A DNA stretch of 64,000 nucleotides from Actinomyces ruminis (GTDB lineage: Bacteria; Actinomycetota; Actinomycetes; Actinomycetales; Actinomycetaceae). The notes under the pieces are model-generated. The model was not told the origin of the DNA, did no database searches, and saw only the letters and a list, made by a program, of their open reading frames with translations. A program made the position numbers and the translations under genes. The stretch covers positions 1 to 64,000 of the forward strand of contig NZ_MTPX02000075.1 in assembly GCF_002154335.2 (NCBI RefSeq). Direction: 5' to 3'. This document shows, one piece after another, positions 1 to 11,950 of the stretch (position 1 is the first letter of the stretch; each line of letters begins with the position of its first letter).

Positions 1-481
1 GGGCGGTGAAGGCGCGGGCGAGCGCGGCGGCGACCTCCGCGGGCACGAGCGCGGAAACGTCCCCGCCGTGGCGGGCGACGTCCTTGACCAGCGAGGAGGA
101 CACGTGCGCATGCGTGGGGGCGGCAGCCAGGAAGAAGGTCTCGGGGGCGCCCAGCTCCCGGTTGAGCAGGGCCATGGGCACCTCGGCGTCGAAGTCGGTG
201 CCGTTGCGCAGGCCCTTGACGATCGCGTCCGCGCCCCGCCGAGCACAGAAGTCGGCGAGCAGGCCGGGGACCACGGCGACCTCCGCCCCCGGAATGTCCA
301 CCAGGGCGAGGCGGGCCAGGGCGACCCGCTCCTCAATGCTGAACAGGCGGGAGGAGTCCTTGGCGGCGTTATGGGCGATGCCCAGGATGACGCGGTCGAA
401 CACGCTGGCAGCGCGGCGTACCACATCGACGTGCCCGAGGGTGATCGGGTCGAAGGTTCCGGGGTACACGGCGAGCGTCAC
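1..481 (-). CDS. coaD: Phosphopantetheine adenylyltransferase (3' end outside window)
   Basis: CoaD transfers AMP from ATP to 4'-phosphopantetheine, the penultimate step of coenzyme A synthesis in the cytosol. The reverse-strand frame opens with a GTG at 479-481 and reads TLAVYPGTFDPITLGHVDVV, which holds the nucleotidyltransferase signature (PGTFDP and the T/GH motif) at residues 7-17. Downstream the conserved IVKGLRNGTDFD segment and a THAHVSSSLVK segment match the family's phosphopantetheine and ATP-binding regions. About 160 codons are inside the window, close to the usual family length of about 160, so only the extreme C-terminus and stop are missing. No frame disruption is seen. Confidence 0.93.
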   Translation of the reverse strand, partial: MTLAVYPGTFDPITLGHVDVVRRAASVFDRVILGIAHNAAKDSSRLFSIEERVALARLALVDIPGAEVAVVPGLLADFCARRGADAIVKGLRNGTDFDAEVPMALLNRELGAPETFFLAAAPTHAHVSSSLVKDVARHGGDVSALVPAEVAAALARAFTA

Positions 482-552
482 GCTGCGAGGCTAGCGGAAC
501 GGCCCCGGCGGGTGGGGACGCGCGCCGAAGCCGGGGAGTCGGCGCAGGCACC

Positions 553-577
553 CGGCCGGCAGCCAGGAGGCCGGCCG
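553..577. terminator. Possible hairpin between coaD and lacZ
   Basis: An 8-bp perfect stem (CGGCCGGC at 553-560 with its complement at 570-577) and a 9-nt loop lie between the lacZ stop and the coaD start. There is no T tract, so a terminator role is only a guess. Confidence 0.25.
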
Positions 578-603
578 AGGGGGCGGCAACCGGGATTACG
601 GCA

Positions 604-4287
<3,684 letters not shown>

Positions 4288-4300
4288 CTAGGCTCGCCCC

Positions 4301-4896
4301 ATGACCAGGATTGTGGCCGGGAGTGCCGGCGGACGCCGGATCGACGTGCCCGCGGCCGGCACCCGCCCCACCTCCGAACGCGTGCGCGAGGCCCTGTTCG
4401 GCCGGCTGGAGCACTACGGCGTCATCGCCGACGCGCGCGTGCTGGACCTGTGCGCGGGCTCGGGCGCGCTCGGCCTGGAGGCCGCCAGCCGCGGGGCCAC
4501 CGACGTCACCCTGGTGGACGTCTCCCGCCGCGCCACCCGCATCTGCGACGCAACATCCGCGCCCTCGGCCTTGCCGGGGTGCGCAGCGCCACGGCCAAGG
4601 TGGAGGCCTTCCTGGCCGGGCCGGCGGGCGCGCCCGTGGATCTGGTCCTGCTCGACCCGCCCTATGACGTCGACGAGGCCACGCTGGCGGCCATGCTGGC
4701 GCCGCTGTCCCGCCGTCAGGACCCGTGGCTGGCACCGGGCGCGGTGGTGGTGGTCGAGCGCTCCTCGCGCTCCCCCGAGCCGTCCTGGCCGGCGGGCCTG
4801 CGCCGCTTCTCCACGCGCAAGTACGGGGAGACCACGCTCTGGTTCGCCGAGCCCGACGACGACGCCACGTCCGGTGGAGAGCCCGCCAAGCACTGA
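4301..4896 (+). CDS. rsmD: 16S rRNA (guanine966-N2)-methyltransferase (one -1 frameshift)
   Basis: RsmD methylates G966 of 16S rRNA in the assembling 30S subunit using S-adenosylmethionine. From the ATG at 4301 the protein starts MTRIVAGSAGGRRIDVP and shows the SAM motif LDLCAGSGALGLEA near residues 48-61. The frame slips at about 4551 (GACGCAACATC where GACGCCAACATC is expected) and resumes as NIRALGLAG, followed by the catalytic LLDPPYDV motif and the C-terminal KYGETTLWF segment. The corrected length is about 198 residues, normal for RsmD. The last 13 codons are duplicated about 780 bp downstream, beyond the toxin-antitoxin pair. Confidence 0.9.
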
Positions 4897-4906
4897 CCCC
4901 TCCCGA
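4851..4906 (+). repeat. Direct repeat copy 1: 3' end of rsmD
   Basis: The 3'-terminal rsmD sequence, around CGCCACGTCCGGTG and AGCCCGCC and continuing past the stop, recurs imperfectly at 5628-5687. This copy encodes the real RsmD C-terminus. The two copies bracket the YefM/YoeB module. Confidence 0.7.
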
Positions 4907-4965
4907 GACGCGGCGGCTCACGAGGAAACTGCACCCGCCGTCACGTGGCGGCGGGGCAACAAGGG

Positions 4966-5220
4966 TCAGTAATGGTAGCGGGCCTGCAAAATGATGAGGT
5001 CCTCACCGTCGACCAGGTAGACCAGTCGGTGCTCCTCGGTAATCCGCCGGGACCAGGCGCCGGGTGCCCCGTACTTGAGCTGTTCGGGCTTGCCGATACC
5101 GGCGAAGGGTTCGCGCAGGGAGGCGGCGATGAGCGCATTGATGCGCTTTAGCGTACGGCGATCAGCCGTCTGCCAGTAGCAGTAGTCCTCCCAGGCGGAC
5201 GCCTCCCACACGAGCCTCAT
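4966..5220 (-). CDS. yoeB: YoeB/Txe-type endoribonuclease toxin
   Basis: An 84-residue RelE/ParE-superfamily protein of the YoeB (Txe) type, which cleaves mRNA at the ribosomal A site when freed from its antitoxin. Family features visible are the N-terminal VWEASAWEDYCYW segment, LKRINALIAA, the GKPEQLKYG loop, WSRRITEEHRLVY and the C-terminal ILQARYHY, with the terminal His-Tyr typical of the active site. The antitoxin gene lies upstream with a 39-bp gap, the usual antitoxin-first order. The stop is about 70 bp from the convergent rsmD stop. Confidence 0.92.
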   Translation of the reverse strand: MRLVWEASAWEDYCYWQTADRRTLKRINALIAASLREPFAGIGKPEQLKYGAPGAWSRRITEEHRLVYLVDGEDLIILQARYHY

Positions 5221-5259
5221 GAAACCATCACCAAGCGAGCGCAGCCGCGTGGTTCATCT

Positions 5260-5511
5260 TCAGTCGTCGAGGTCGAGCTCGTGGGTCTCGACCCGTCCCG
5301 CGCGGGCACGCTCATAGGAATCCAGCAGGCGGCGGGCGTTCTCGGGTGAGCGGAAGAGGTAGGCGGTCTCCTGCCAGGCCGCGTACTCGTCAGCCGACAT
5401 GAGCACGGCGTTGCCGCGGCGGGAAACGATCTCAACTGCGTCCCGGTCCGCATTGACCCGTTCAATCAGCGGGAAGAGGGCGCGCCGCGCCTCGGTGGCA
5501 CTGATCGACAT
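5260..5511 (-). CDS. yefM: YefM/Phd-family antitoxin
   Basis: An 83-residue antitoxin starting MSISATEARRALFPLIERVN, the classic YefM/Phd DNA-binding N-terminus, followed by VEIVSRRGNAVLMSADEYAAW and an acidic C-terminal tail (ELDLDD) expected to wrap the toxin. The ATG at 5509-5511 is preceded by GGGAGG at good spacing; a longer in-frame start upstream has no such site. By family analogy the protein represses its own promoter together with YoeB. Upstream there is no other gene for about 230 bp, only the duplicated rsmD tail. Confidence 0.92.
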   Translation of the reverse strand: MSISATEARRALFPLIERVNADRDAVEIVSRRGNAVLMSADEYAAWQETAYLFRSPENARRLLDSYERARAGRVETHELDLDD

Positions 5512-5627
5512 GGCAACCTCCCAATGAGCGACGCCGAAACCAAGTGGTACAGGTTTATGGTACCGGCTGGTGGAGCGGGACGGCAATGTCCATTACCAAT
5601 CCCGCCCGCTACGAGCCGCGACACCAG

Positions 5628-5687
5628 GTCCGCCGACGACGGCGCCACGTCCGGTGAAAAGCCCGCCGCACGCTAAACCTTCCTGAG
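5628..5687 (+). repeat. Direct repeat copy 2: remnant of rsmD 3' end
   Basis: Read on the plus strand this segment encodes DDGATSGEKPAAR followed by TAA, clearly related to the RsmD terminus DDDATSGGEPAKH followed by TGA. There is no rsmD body before it. It looks like an old rsmD 3' end left beyond an inserted YefM/YoeB cassette. Confidence 0.65.
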
Positions 5688-5741
5688 CCGGGGCCGGACC
5701 GATCCGGCCCGCTGGCCCCGCACCGGTGCGCGCCCGGCGCG

Positions 5742-8049
5742 TCAGGACCGCTCCAGGTAGGCGCCGGCCTCCTCGTCCAGCCGGTCGGCGATGGCGGCGG
5801 CCAGATCCCGATGCTCGGCCAGCATCGGGTCGGCGGCGATGATCGTCTCCGCCTGCTCCCGCGCCCGGGCGATGAGCGCACCATCACGGCTCACGCGCAG
5901 CAGATCCAGGTCGCTACGCCGCCCCGACTGGGCAGCGCCGAGCACATTGCCCTCGCTGCGCAGCTCCAGGTCGGCCTCCGCCAGTTGAAAGCCGTCGCCG
6001 ATGTCTCCGAAGGCCTTGAGCCGGTGGTAGGCGGGCGATCCGACCTCCACCCCGGTCACCGCCACGCACACGGACTCCCGCTCACCGCGCCCCACACGCC
6101 CACGCAGCTGATGCAGCTGAGACAGGCCGAAGCGGTCGGCATCCAGGATCACCATCATGGAGGCGGCCGGCACATCCACGCCCACCTCCACCACGGTGGT
6201 GCACACCAGCACCGGGGTGCGTCCGGAGATGAAGTCCGCCATGGCGGCATCCTTCTCCGCGGCGCTCATCCTCCCGGACAGAGTGCCGATGCCCAGGCCC
6301 GCGAGCGCCGGCTCGGCGGCCAGCCGCTGCGCCCAGTCGACGACGGCGGCCGGCGGCCGAGCCGGGGGCGCCTCCTGCACCAACTCCCCGCCCTCGTCCA
6401 GCAGCGCGTCCGGGGGCTCCGGCTCCTCCTGGTCGTCCCCGGCGGCGTCGGAGTCGTCGCCGTCGATGCGCGGGCACACCACATACACGCGTCCGCCGGC
6501 GGCCACCTCCTCGGCGGCGCGCCTCCAGATGCGTTCCACCCAGGCTCGCGCGTCCAGGGCACCAGCGTGGTGGTGACCGGCCGGCGGTCGCCGGGCAGCT
6601 CGTCGAGCACGGCCGTGTCCAGGTCCCCGAAGATAGTCATGGCGATGGTGCGTGGAATGGGGGTGGCGGTCATGACCAGCAGGTGTGGGGTGCGCTGGGT
6701 GCCGGTGACCGGGTCGGTGACGCCGCCGCGTTCGCGCAGGGCGTCGCGCTGGGCGACGCCGAAGCGGTGCTGCTCGTCCACCACGACCAGCCCCAGGAAG
6801 GGGATCTGCACGGTCTGGGACAGCAGGGCGTGGGTGCCCACCACGATGGTCGGCTCCCCGGCGGCCAGGTCGGCCAACAGCTGGCGACGCTCAGCGGTCG
6901 AAGTGGATCCGGTCAGCAGGCGGACGCGGGTGGCGCGCGGTGCGCCGTCGAGCATGCCCGCACGCCCGAGCGGCCCCAGCAGGGCCTCCAGTGAGGCGCG
7001 GTGCTGGGCGGCCAGGATCTCGGTGGGTGCTAGCAGGGCGGCCTGCCCACCGGCGTCGACCACCTGCAGCATGGCACGCAGGGCGACCAGGGTCTTGCCG
7101 GATCCGACGTCGCCTTGGAGCAGCAGTTGCATGGGGATGGTGGAGTTCAGGGCCTCGGCGATCTGTCTACCACGCGTGCCTGCCCGGCGGTGAGCGTGTA
7201 CGGCAGGGCGGCGTCCAGGTCGGCCAGCAGGGATTCCTTGCCGGGAAGGGGCCAGGCGACGGCCGTATGCTCGGCGGCGTGCTGAACGCGTCGCTGCACC
7301 AGGGCGGCCTGCAGCACGAAGGCCTCCTCGTGGCGCAGGCGGCGGCGGGCGTCGCGCCACTGGCTGGCGTCCTCGGGGGTGTGCACCCACCGGTAGGCGG
7401 TGTAGGCGTCCACCAGGCGCTCGGCGGTGCGCACCGGCTCGGGCAGCGGCTCGGGGACGTCCGCGGGGCCGATCTGGTCCAGGATGGTGCGCACGGCCCG
7501 CCCCACCAGCCAGGAGGGCAGGGACTCGGTGCCCGGGTAGATGGGCATGGGGCGGGCCAGCAACGCCTCGCGTTCGACGTCGTCGAGCTCGTCGAGTACC
7601 TGGAAGCGGGTGCTGGCCAGTTGCAGGCGACCGTGGTGCAGCCCGACCTTGCCATACAGCAGCACCGTGGTGCCGGGGGCGAGCTGGGCGGCGTGGTGCT
7701 GCATCTGGCCGGGGTTGCCGAACATCACCAGCCCCATGGTGGTTACCCCGTCGGTGACGGTGGCCTCCATCAGGGCCGGCGGCCGGCCGGAGCGGGTGCG
7801 GCGGGCGGCGGCGTGCACGACCTGCGCCTGGATCGTGGCCTGTTCGCCGTGCTTAAGGGTGCGCAGGTCGGTCAGGTCCCCCCAGGTGTCGTAGCGACGT
7901 GGGAACAGGCGCAGCAGCCCCCGTGGGGTGGTGATGCCCTGCTTGGCGAGCTGGGTGGCGGTGGTCTTGCCGATCAGCCGGTCTAGGGGGCGGTCGAGCA
8001 GAGGCACGGCGCCGCGCGGGCGGCGGGCGCGACCGGGGGTGGCGGTCAT
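5742..8049 (-). CDS. recG: ATP-dependent DNA helicase RecG (two -1 frameshifts)
   Basis: RecG remodels stalled replication forks and branch-migrates Holliday junctions. The merged protein is about 769 residues. The ATG at 8047-8049 begins MTATPGRARRPRG, followed by the OB-fold wedge domain, Walker A GDVGSGKT, the DEQHRFGV DExH box, and the helicase C domain (GRTPVLVCTTVVEVGVDVP, LHQLRGRVGRG). The frame slips near 7166 (GACAGATC for GACCAGATC, restoring DQIAEAL) and near 6557 (a C lost from a C run, restoring ARAWVERIW). The start lies 8 nt from the fakA stop, so the two are probably translationally coupled. fakA-recG beside rpmB is a widely conserved order. Confidence 0.93.
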
Positions 8050-8056
8050 GGGCGGC

Positions 8057-9933
8057 TCACCCGATGGCGAGCAGGACGTCGGGGGTCGACTGGGCGCCCG
8101 CGTGGACGACGACCTCAATGCTGTCGGGGAAAAAGCCCTGCCGCTCGGTGTAGCGGGCGACGGCCGCGGCGGCCATGGCGCCGACGTCGGGCAGGGCGTC
8201 ACGGCCGAGGATGACGGTGACCAACTCGTCGTCAGGGCGCAGTGCGGCGGTCAGGGTGGCGGCGACGGCGTCGGCCTCGGCGTCCGGGCCGGTCAGGGCG
8301 GTGGTGCGCACGGCCGCGGCGACGCCGCCCGCCCGCGTAGCCAGCTCGCCGAGTTCGGTGTGCTCTGTCTGCCCGGCCACGGCGACGGCGGCCGCCAGGA
8401 CCCGGGCCTCGTCGTCGGTGTCGCAGACTAGCAGGCGCAGGCCTTCGGGGACGATGCGGGCGGTCTCGCCGTCCCCGGCGCCGCGCACGGAGGAGACGGC
8501 GGAACGGGCGGCGAGGAAGCGGGCCGCCTCGTGCGCGCTGGCGGCTGCCTGCGGGTCGCACGGCAGGACGATGGCCTGGGTGGCGCCGAGGTCGCCGGCG
8601 GCGCGGACGATGCCGTCGCGTTCGGGGTCCAGCACCACGACGGCACCGGTGCGGGCGAACTGCTCAATCAGGCCGGGAGCACGGGTGCAGGCGATGACCC
8701 CGACGCGGTGAGGGGCGGGGCGCGTGACACGGTGCGGGCCGTCGGCGGGTGGCGTGGTGGCGGTATCCGGGTCGCGTTGGGCGCGGCGGGCGGCGAGGCG
8801 CTCGAAGGAGACCACGCGGCCGTCGGCGGGGGCGGAGGTGGGCAGGGGCGGCTCGTCGGCCTCCCAGGCGGGGGCCAGCGCGAGCGCTGTCGGGTGCAGG
8901 TGGTGGATGCAGACTTGGCGGGCGCGGCCGCGGCGGGGCAGGGCGGCCCGGGGGGTGTCGGTGTGGACGTGGACCTGGAACATGCCCACGCCGAGTGCAT
9001 CGGGGGTGCCAACCACACCCACGGAGTCACCGATCGTCTCCAGGTCGCGGCGCAGTTCGGTGGCCTGGGCGGCGGTGGCCTCCAACAGATACATGACCTC
9101 GAACTCGCCGGTGGAGAAGGAATCGGCGTCGTCGCGTGCCCCGGCACCGTGGGCGGCGCCGGCGACCAGATCATCGAGCATCTGCCGGGCCACGTCGGTG
9201 CAGGGCAGCGCGAACGGGACGGACACGGCCGTCGCGCCCGGGGAGGCGGGCCTCGTCCCGGAGACGGCGTCCGCGGGGCCGGCGTCGATGGTGTCGGACA
9301 GGCAGGTGTACATGAGCATGAGGGCGGCCCCGCCGGCGTCGACGGCGCCGTGTCCCAGACCTGCGGTCTCCACCACGGACTCCTGAGCGCCGAAAGCGGC
9401 GGAGGCGGAGACGGTCGATACGCTCGCCGGAGCGGCGGCGGTGGACTCCACAAGGGCGGCGCGGGCGCCGGCGGCGGCGTCCTGAGCGACGGTGAGCAGG
9501 GTGCCCGCCACCGGCCGGGATACGGCGGCCCAGGTGGTGGTGGCGATGCGCTCATAGGCGTGTACCAGCTCGACCGGGCGCAGCACCGTGGGGTCGGGAG
9601 CCTCGGCGCACACGTCCGCCAGGGCGGCCAGCACCTGAGAGATGAGCAGACCGGAGTTGCCGCGGGCGCGCGGACGGCGCCGTCGGCGGCGGCGCGGGCG
9701 GCCTGGGCGAGGTCTGCGCCGGGCGGCAGAAGCGCCAGGGCGTCGCAGGCGGAGCGCACGGTGAGCAGGACATTGGTGCCGGTGTCGGCGTCGGGGACCG
9801 GGAAGACGTTGAGGAAGTTGACCAGCTCGCGGGTGGACTCGGCGACCGACCGGGCCGCGTTCAGCCAGGCATGCAGCAGCGGCGCGGTGATGCCGGATGC
9901 GCCGGCGTCACCGGCACCTGTGCGATCTGCCAC
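8057..9933 (-). CDS. fakA: DAK2/FakA-like fatty acid kinase subunit (one -1 frameshift)
   Basis: A protein of about 625 residues with an N-terminal DhaL (DAK2) domain, a middle domain and a C-terminal DegV-like region, the layout of FakA (formerly YloV), which phosphorylates fatty acids held by a FakB partner. The nucleotide/Mg site NVFPVPDADTGTN is near residues 35-47. The GTG at 9931-9933 has a GGGAAGGAG ribosome site. The frame slips at about 9669 (one G missing, restoring GARGNSGLLISQ, the second conserved DhaL motif). No fakB gene is visible here. Substrate assignment comes from family knowledge only. Confidence 0.82.
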
Positions 9934-10102
9934 GCCACTCCTTCCCTGTGCTCGTTGCCCGCGCAATGCCGAACCGCGTCAACGGCCGGTGCGCCGGGAC
10001 TGGCGCACCGGCGACTGCGGACCTAAGGTCAGATTAGTGGTTAACGGGGCTTTGTGCTGCTGCGGGCGCCGCGGCGTGTGCGCGAGTCCATACCCGCTCC
10101 GC

Positions 10103-10131
10103 TTGGGGCGGCGGGCCGTTTCCGCTAAAGT
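10103..10131 (+). promoter_or_regulatory. Probable promoter of rpmB
   Basis: TTGGGG (10103-10108), a 17-bp spacer and TAAAGT (10126-10131) form a reasonable sigma-70-type promoter about 95 bp before the rpmB start, in the divergent region with fakA. Confidence 0.45.
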
Positions 10132-10226
10132 GCTGGAGTTGCCCGCGACCCGTGTCGCCGGGCGGTAGACCCGGCGCCGGGCAAAAGGCTCGCGCGCTTA
10201 CACCAAGAAGATTCAGGAGTGGAACC

Positions 10227-10418
10227 GTGGCTGCTGTGTGCGACGTCTGCGGCAAGGGCCCCGTCTTCGGCAAGAGCGTCTCGCACTCCCATGTGCGGAC
10301 CAGCCGCCGGTGGAACCCGAACATTCAGCGTGTACGTGCTCTCGTGAACGGCACCCCCAAGCGCCTCAACGTGTGCACGTCCTGCCTCAAGGCCGGCAAG
10401 GTAACGCGCAACATCTGA
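10227..10418 (+). CDS. rpmB: 50S ribosomal protein L28
   Basis: A 63-residue L28 with the zinc-ribbon type Cys pairs CDVCGKGP near the N-terminus and CTSCLKAGK near the C-terminus, and the conserved SHSHVRTSRRWNPNIQ core. The start is a GTG at 10227 (VAAVCDVCG) with CAGGAG upstream at about 8 nt; the longer in-frame start at 10152 has no support. Four zinc-coordinating Cys are present, so this is the C+ (zinc-binding) form. A Zur-regulated C- paralogue could exist elsewhere, but none is in the window. Confidence 0.96.
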   Translation: MAAVCDVCGKGPVFGKSVSHSHVRTSRRWNPNIQRVRALVNGTPKRLNVCTSCLKAGKVTRNI

Positions 10419-10448
10419 GCGCGTGCCGCCCGCTGGCAGGGCACTTGA

Positions 10449-10487
10449 GGCCGCCGTCCCGCACCCGCGGACGGCGGCCTTCTCTTT
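10449..10487 (+). terminator. Rho-independent terminator after rpmB
   Basis: A perfect 11-bp stem (GGCCGCCGTCC at 10449-10459 with its complement at 10469-10479), a 9-nt loop and a T-rich tail TTCTCTTT, 30 bp after the rpmB stop. Confidence 0.85.
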
Positions 10488-10569
10488 CGCCCTACCGACC
10501 TGGGTTATCGGTGCGAGCGTGGTGCTTTAGACCGGCGTGTCGCGGGGATGCCCGCTGCCGACCTCCCCG

Positions 10570-10703
10570 GTTTGGACCGCTTGCCCCTGTTTGGACCGCG
10601 TAAGTCTGTTTGGACCGTCGTTGTGTGCCGCGTGGGCGGTCCAAACCGACGTAAGGGGTCCAAACCGACGTAAGGGGTCCAAACCGACGTAAGGGGTCCA
10701 AAC
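10570..10703. repeat. Inverted array of the word GTTTGGACC, 19-bp period
   Basis: GTTTGGACC occurs at 10570, 10589 and 10608, exactly 19 bp apart. Its complement GGTCCAAAC then occurs at 10638, 10657, 10676 and 10695, again exactly 19 bp apart; the right-hand unit is GGTCCAAACCGACGTAAGG. Three left and four right copies can nest as 9-bp helices separated by symmetric 10-nt internal loops, or act as binding sites on one DNA face. Because 19 is not a multiple of 3, this is not a coding repeat. There are no cas genes nearby and the units are inverted, so it is not a CRISPR. Confidence 0.85.
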
Positions 10704-11083
10704 TCGGGACGGTGCGGCGTCGATGCGCAGTCGATGCAGGCCTGGAAGCAGGCATGGCCGGGAGCGGAGACAGGAGCAGGCGGCCCAGCATCAGGCGACC
10801 CGGCGACCGAGGTTCGGCGGGTGGTGTGTATCCGCCGCTGGGCGTGTAGTGGTGGTGGAGCCGGGCTTCCCCCTCTCATCGGGGTATGGCAGACCGGCCA
10901 GGGCCCTTGCCCGTGTGAGACGGTGTCCTCACCGCCCGGAGCGTGTTTACCCGCGAGAGTCAAGCACCGCCCCGGATTAACCTCCCAGACCACAACCACC
11001 CCGACCCTCCCACACCACACCAACCAAAACCCCGACCCCAAGCAAACCCGCTCACACCGACAACTCGCCACCGGGTCTCGAAG
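10704..11083. other. Intergenic stretch without a recognisable gene
   Basis: Between the GTTTGGACC array and the methyltransferase stop, open frames exist on both strands but none shows family motifs or ribosome sites. A C-rich tract with CCACACCACACCAACC-type sequence occupies about 10980-11060. I see no RNA gene or clear hairpin. Confidence 0.5.
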
Positions 11084-11950
11084 CTATGCCCGCAGTGCCC
11101 AGAAGGCGACGGCGGCGGCCGCCGCCACGTTCAGCGAGTCCACTCCCCCGGCCATGGGAATGCGCACCACCGCATCGGCGGCGGTGATCGTACGGTGACT
11201 GAGTCCGTCGCCCTCGGCTCCCAGCACCACCGCCACCTTTCCCTCCGGATCGGTGCATGCCGGGGCGGCGGCGAAGTCGTCCAGACCTATCGAGTCATCG
11301 CTGAGGGCCAGGGCCGCCACCGTCCAGCCGCCCGCGTGCAGCTCATCCAGGACGGGCCAGCGCTCAATGCGCGTCCACGGCACCTGGAAGACGGTGCCCA
11401 TGGACACGCGCACGCTGCGCCGATACAGCGGGTCCGCGCAGCGCGGGGTGACCAGCACCGCGTCGATCCCCAGCGCGGCGGCGCTGCGGAAGACGGCACC
11501 CACGTTGGTGTGGTCGACCAGATCCTCCAGGATAGCGATGCGCCGCGCCCCCGCCCCGCCACGGGCCCCCGCCAGCAGTTCGGTCACGCCGGCAAGGGCA
11601 GGGCGGTGCATGGCCGCCAGCGCGCCGCGGTGCAGATGGAATCCGGTGAGGGTCTCCAGCGTCTCCTCCGGAGCGATGAAGACCGGCACCTCACCGCCGT
11701 CGTCACGCCCGCCGCAGCCGGCGGCCGCAGCGATCACCGGACGCATCTGCTCCCAGTGCCGCGGCGCCATGAGGAAGGAGCGCGGGGTATGCCCGGCAGC
11801 CACCGCACGGGTGATCACCTTGGTGGACTCGGCCATGTACAGGCCGCGCTCGGTCTCCAGGCGACGCCGCAGCGCCACATCGGTCAGGCGGGTGTAGTCG
11901 GCCAGGCGGGGGTCTGTGGCGTCCTCGAGTACCTCGAGCGGGATGATCAC
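11084..11950 (-). CDS. SpoU/TrmH-family RNA 2'-O-methyltransferase
   Basis: A 288-residue SPOUT-fold methyltransferase. All three SpoU motifs are visible: motif 1 LEDLVDHTNVGAVFRSAAAL near residue 145, motif 2 VVLGAEGDGLS near residue 240 and motif 3 IPMAGGVDSLNVAAAAAV near the end. An N-terminal substrate-binding domain (ETERGLYMAESTKVI) precedes them. The substrate, a 23S rRNA or tRNA ribose, cannot be told. The ATG at 11948-11950 overlaps the stop of the ABC exporter gene as ATGA, so translation is probably coupled although the functions are unrelated. Confidence 0.88.
   Translation of the reverse strand: MIIPLEVLEDATDPRLADYTRLTDVALRRRLETERGLYMAESTKVITRAVAAGHTPRSFLMAPRHWEQMRPVIAAAAGCGGRDDGGEVPVFIAPEETLETLTGFHLHRGALAAMHRPALAGVTELLAGARGGAGARRIAILEDLVDHTNVGAVFRSAAALGIDAVLVTPRCADPLYRRSVRVSMGTVFQVPWTRIERWPVLDELHAGGWTVAALALSDDSIGLDDFAAAPACTDPEGKVAVVLGAEGDGLSHRTITAADAVVRIPMAGGVDSLNVAAAAAVAFWALRA

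Noticed and set aside
10570-10703. CRISPR array
   Set aside because: Units are 19 bp, half of them are inverted, spacers are not unique, and no cas genes are near.
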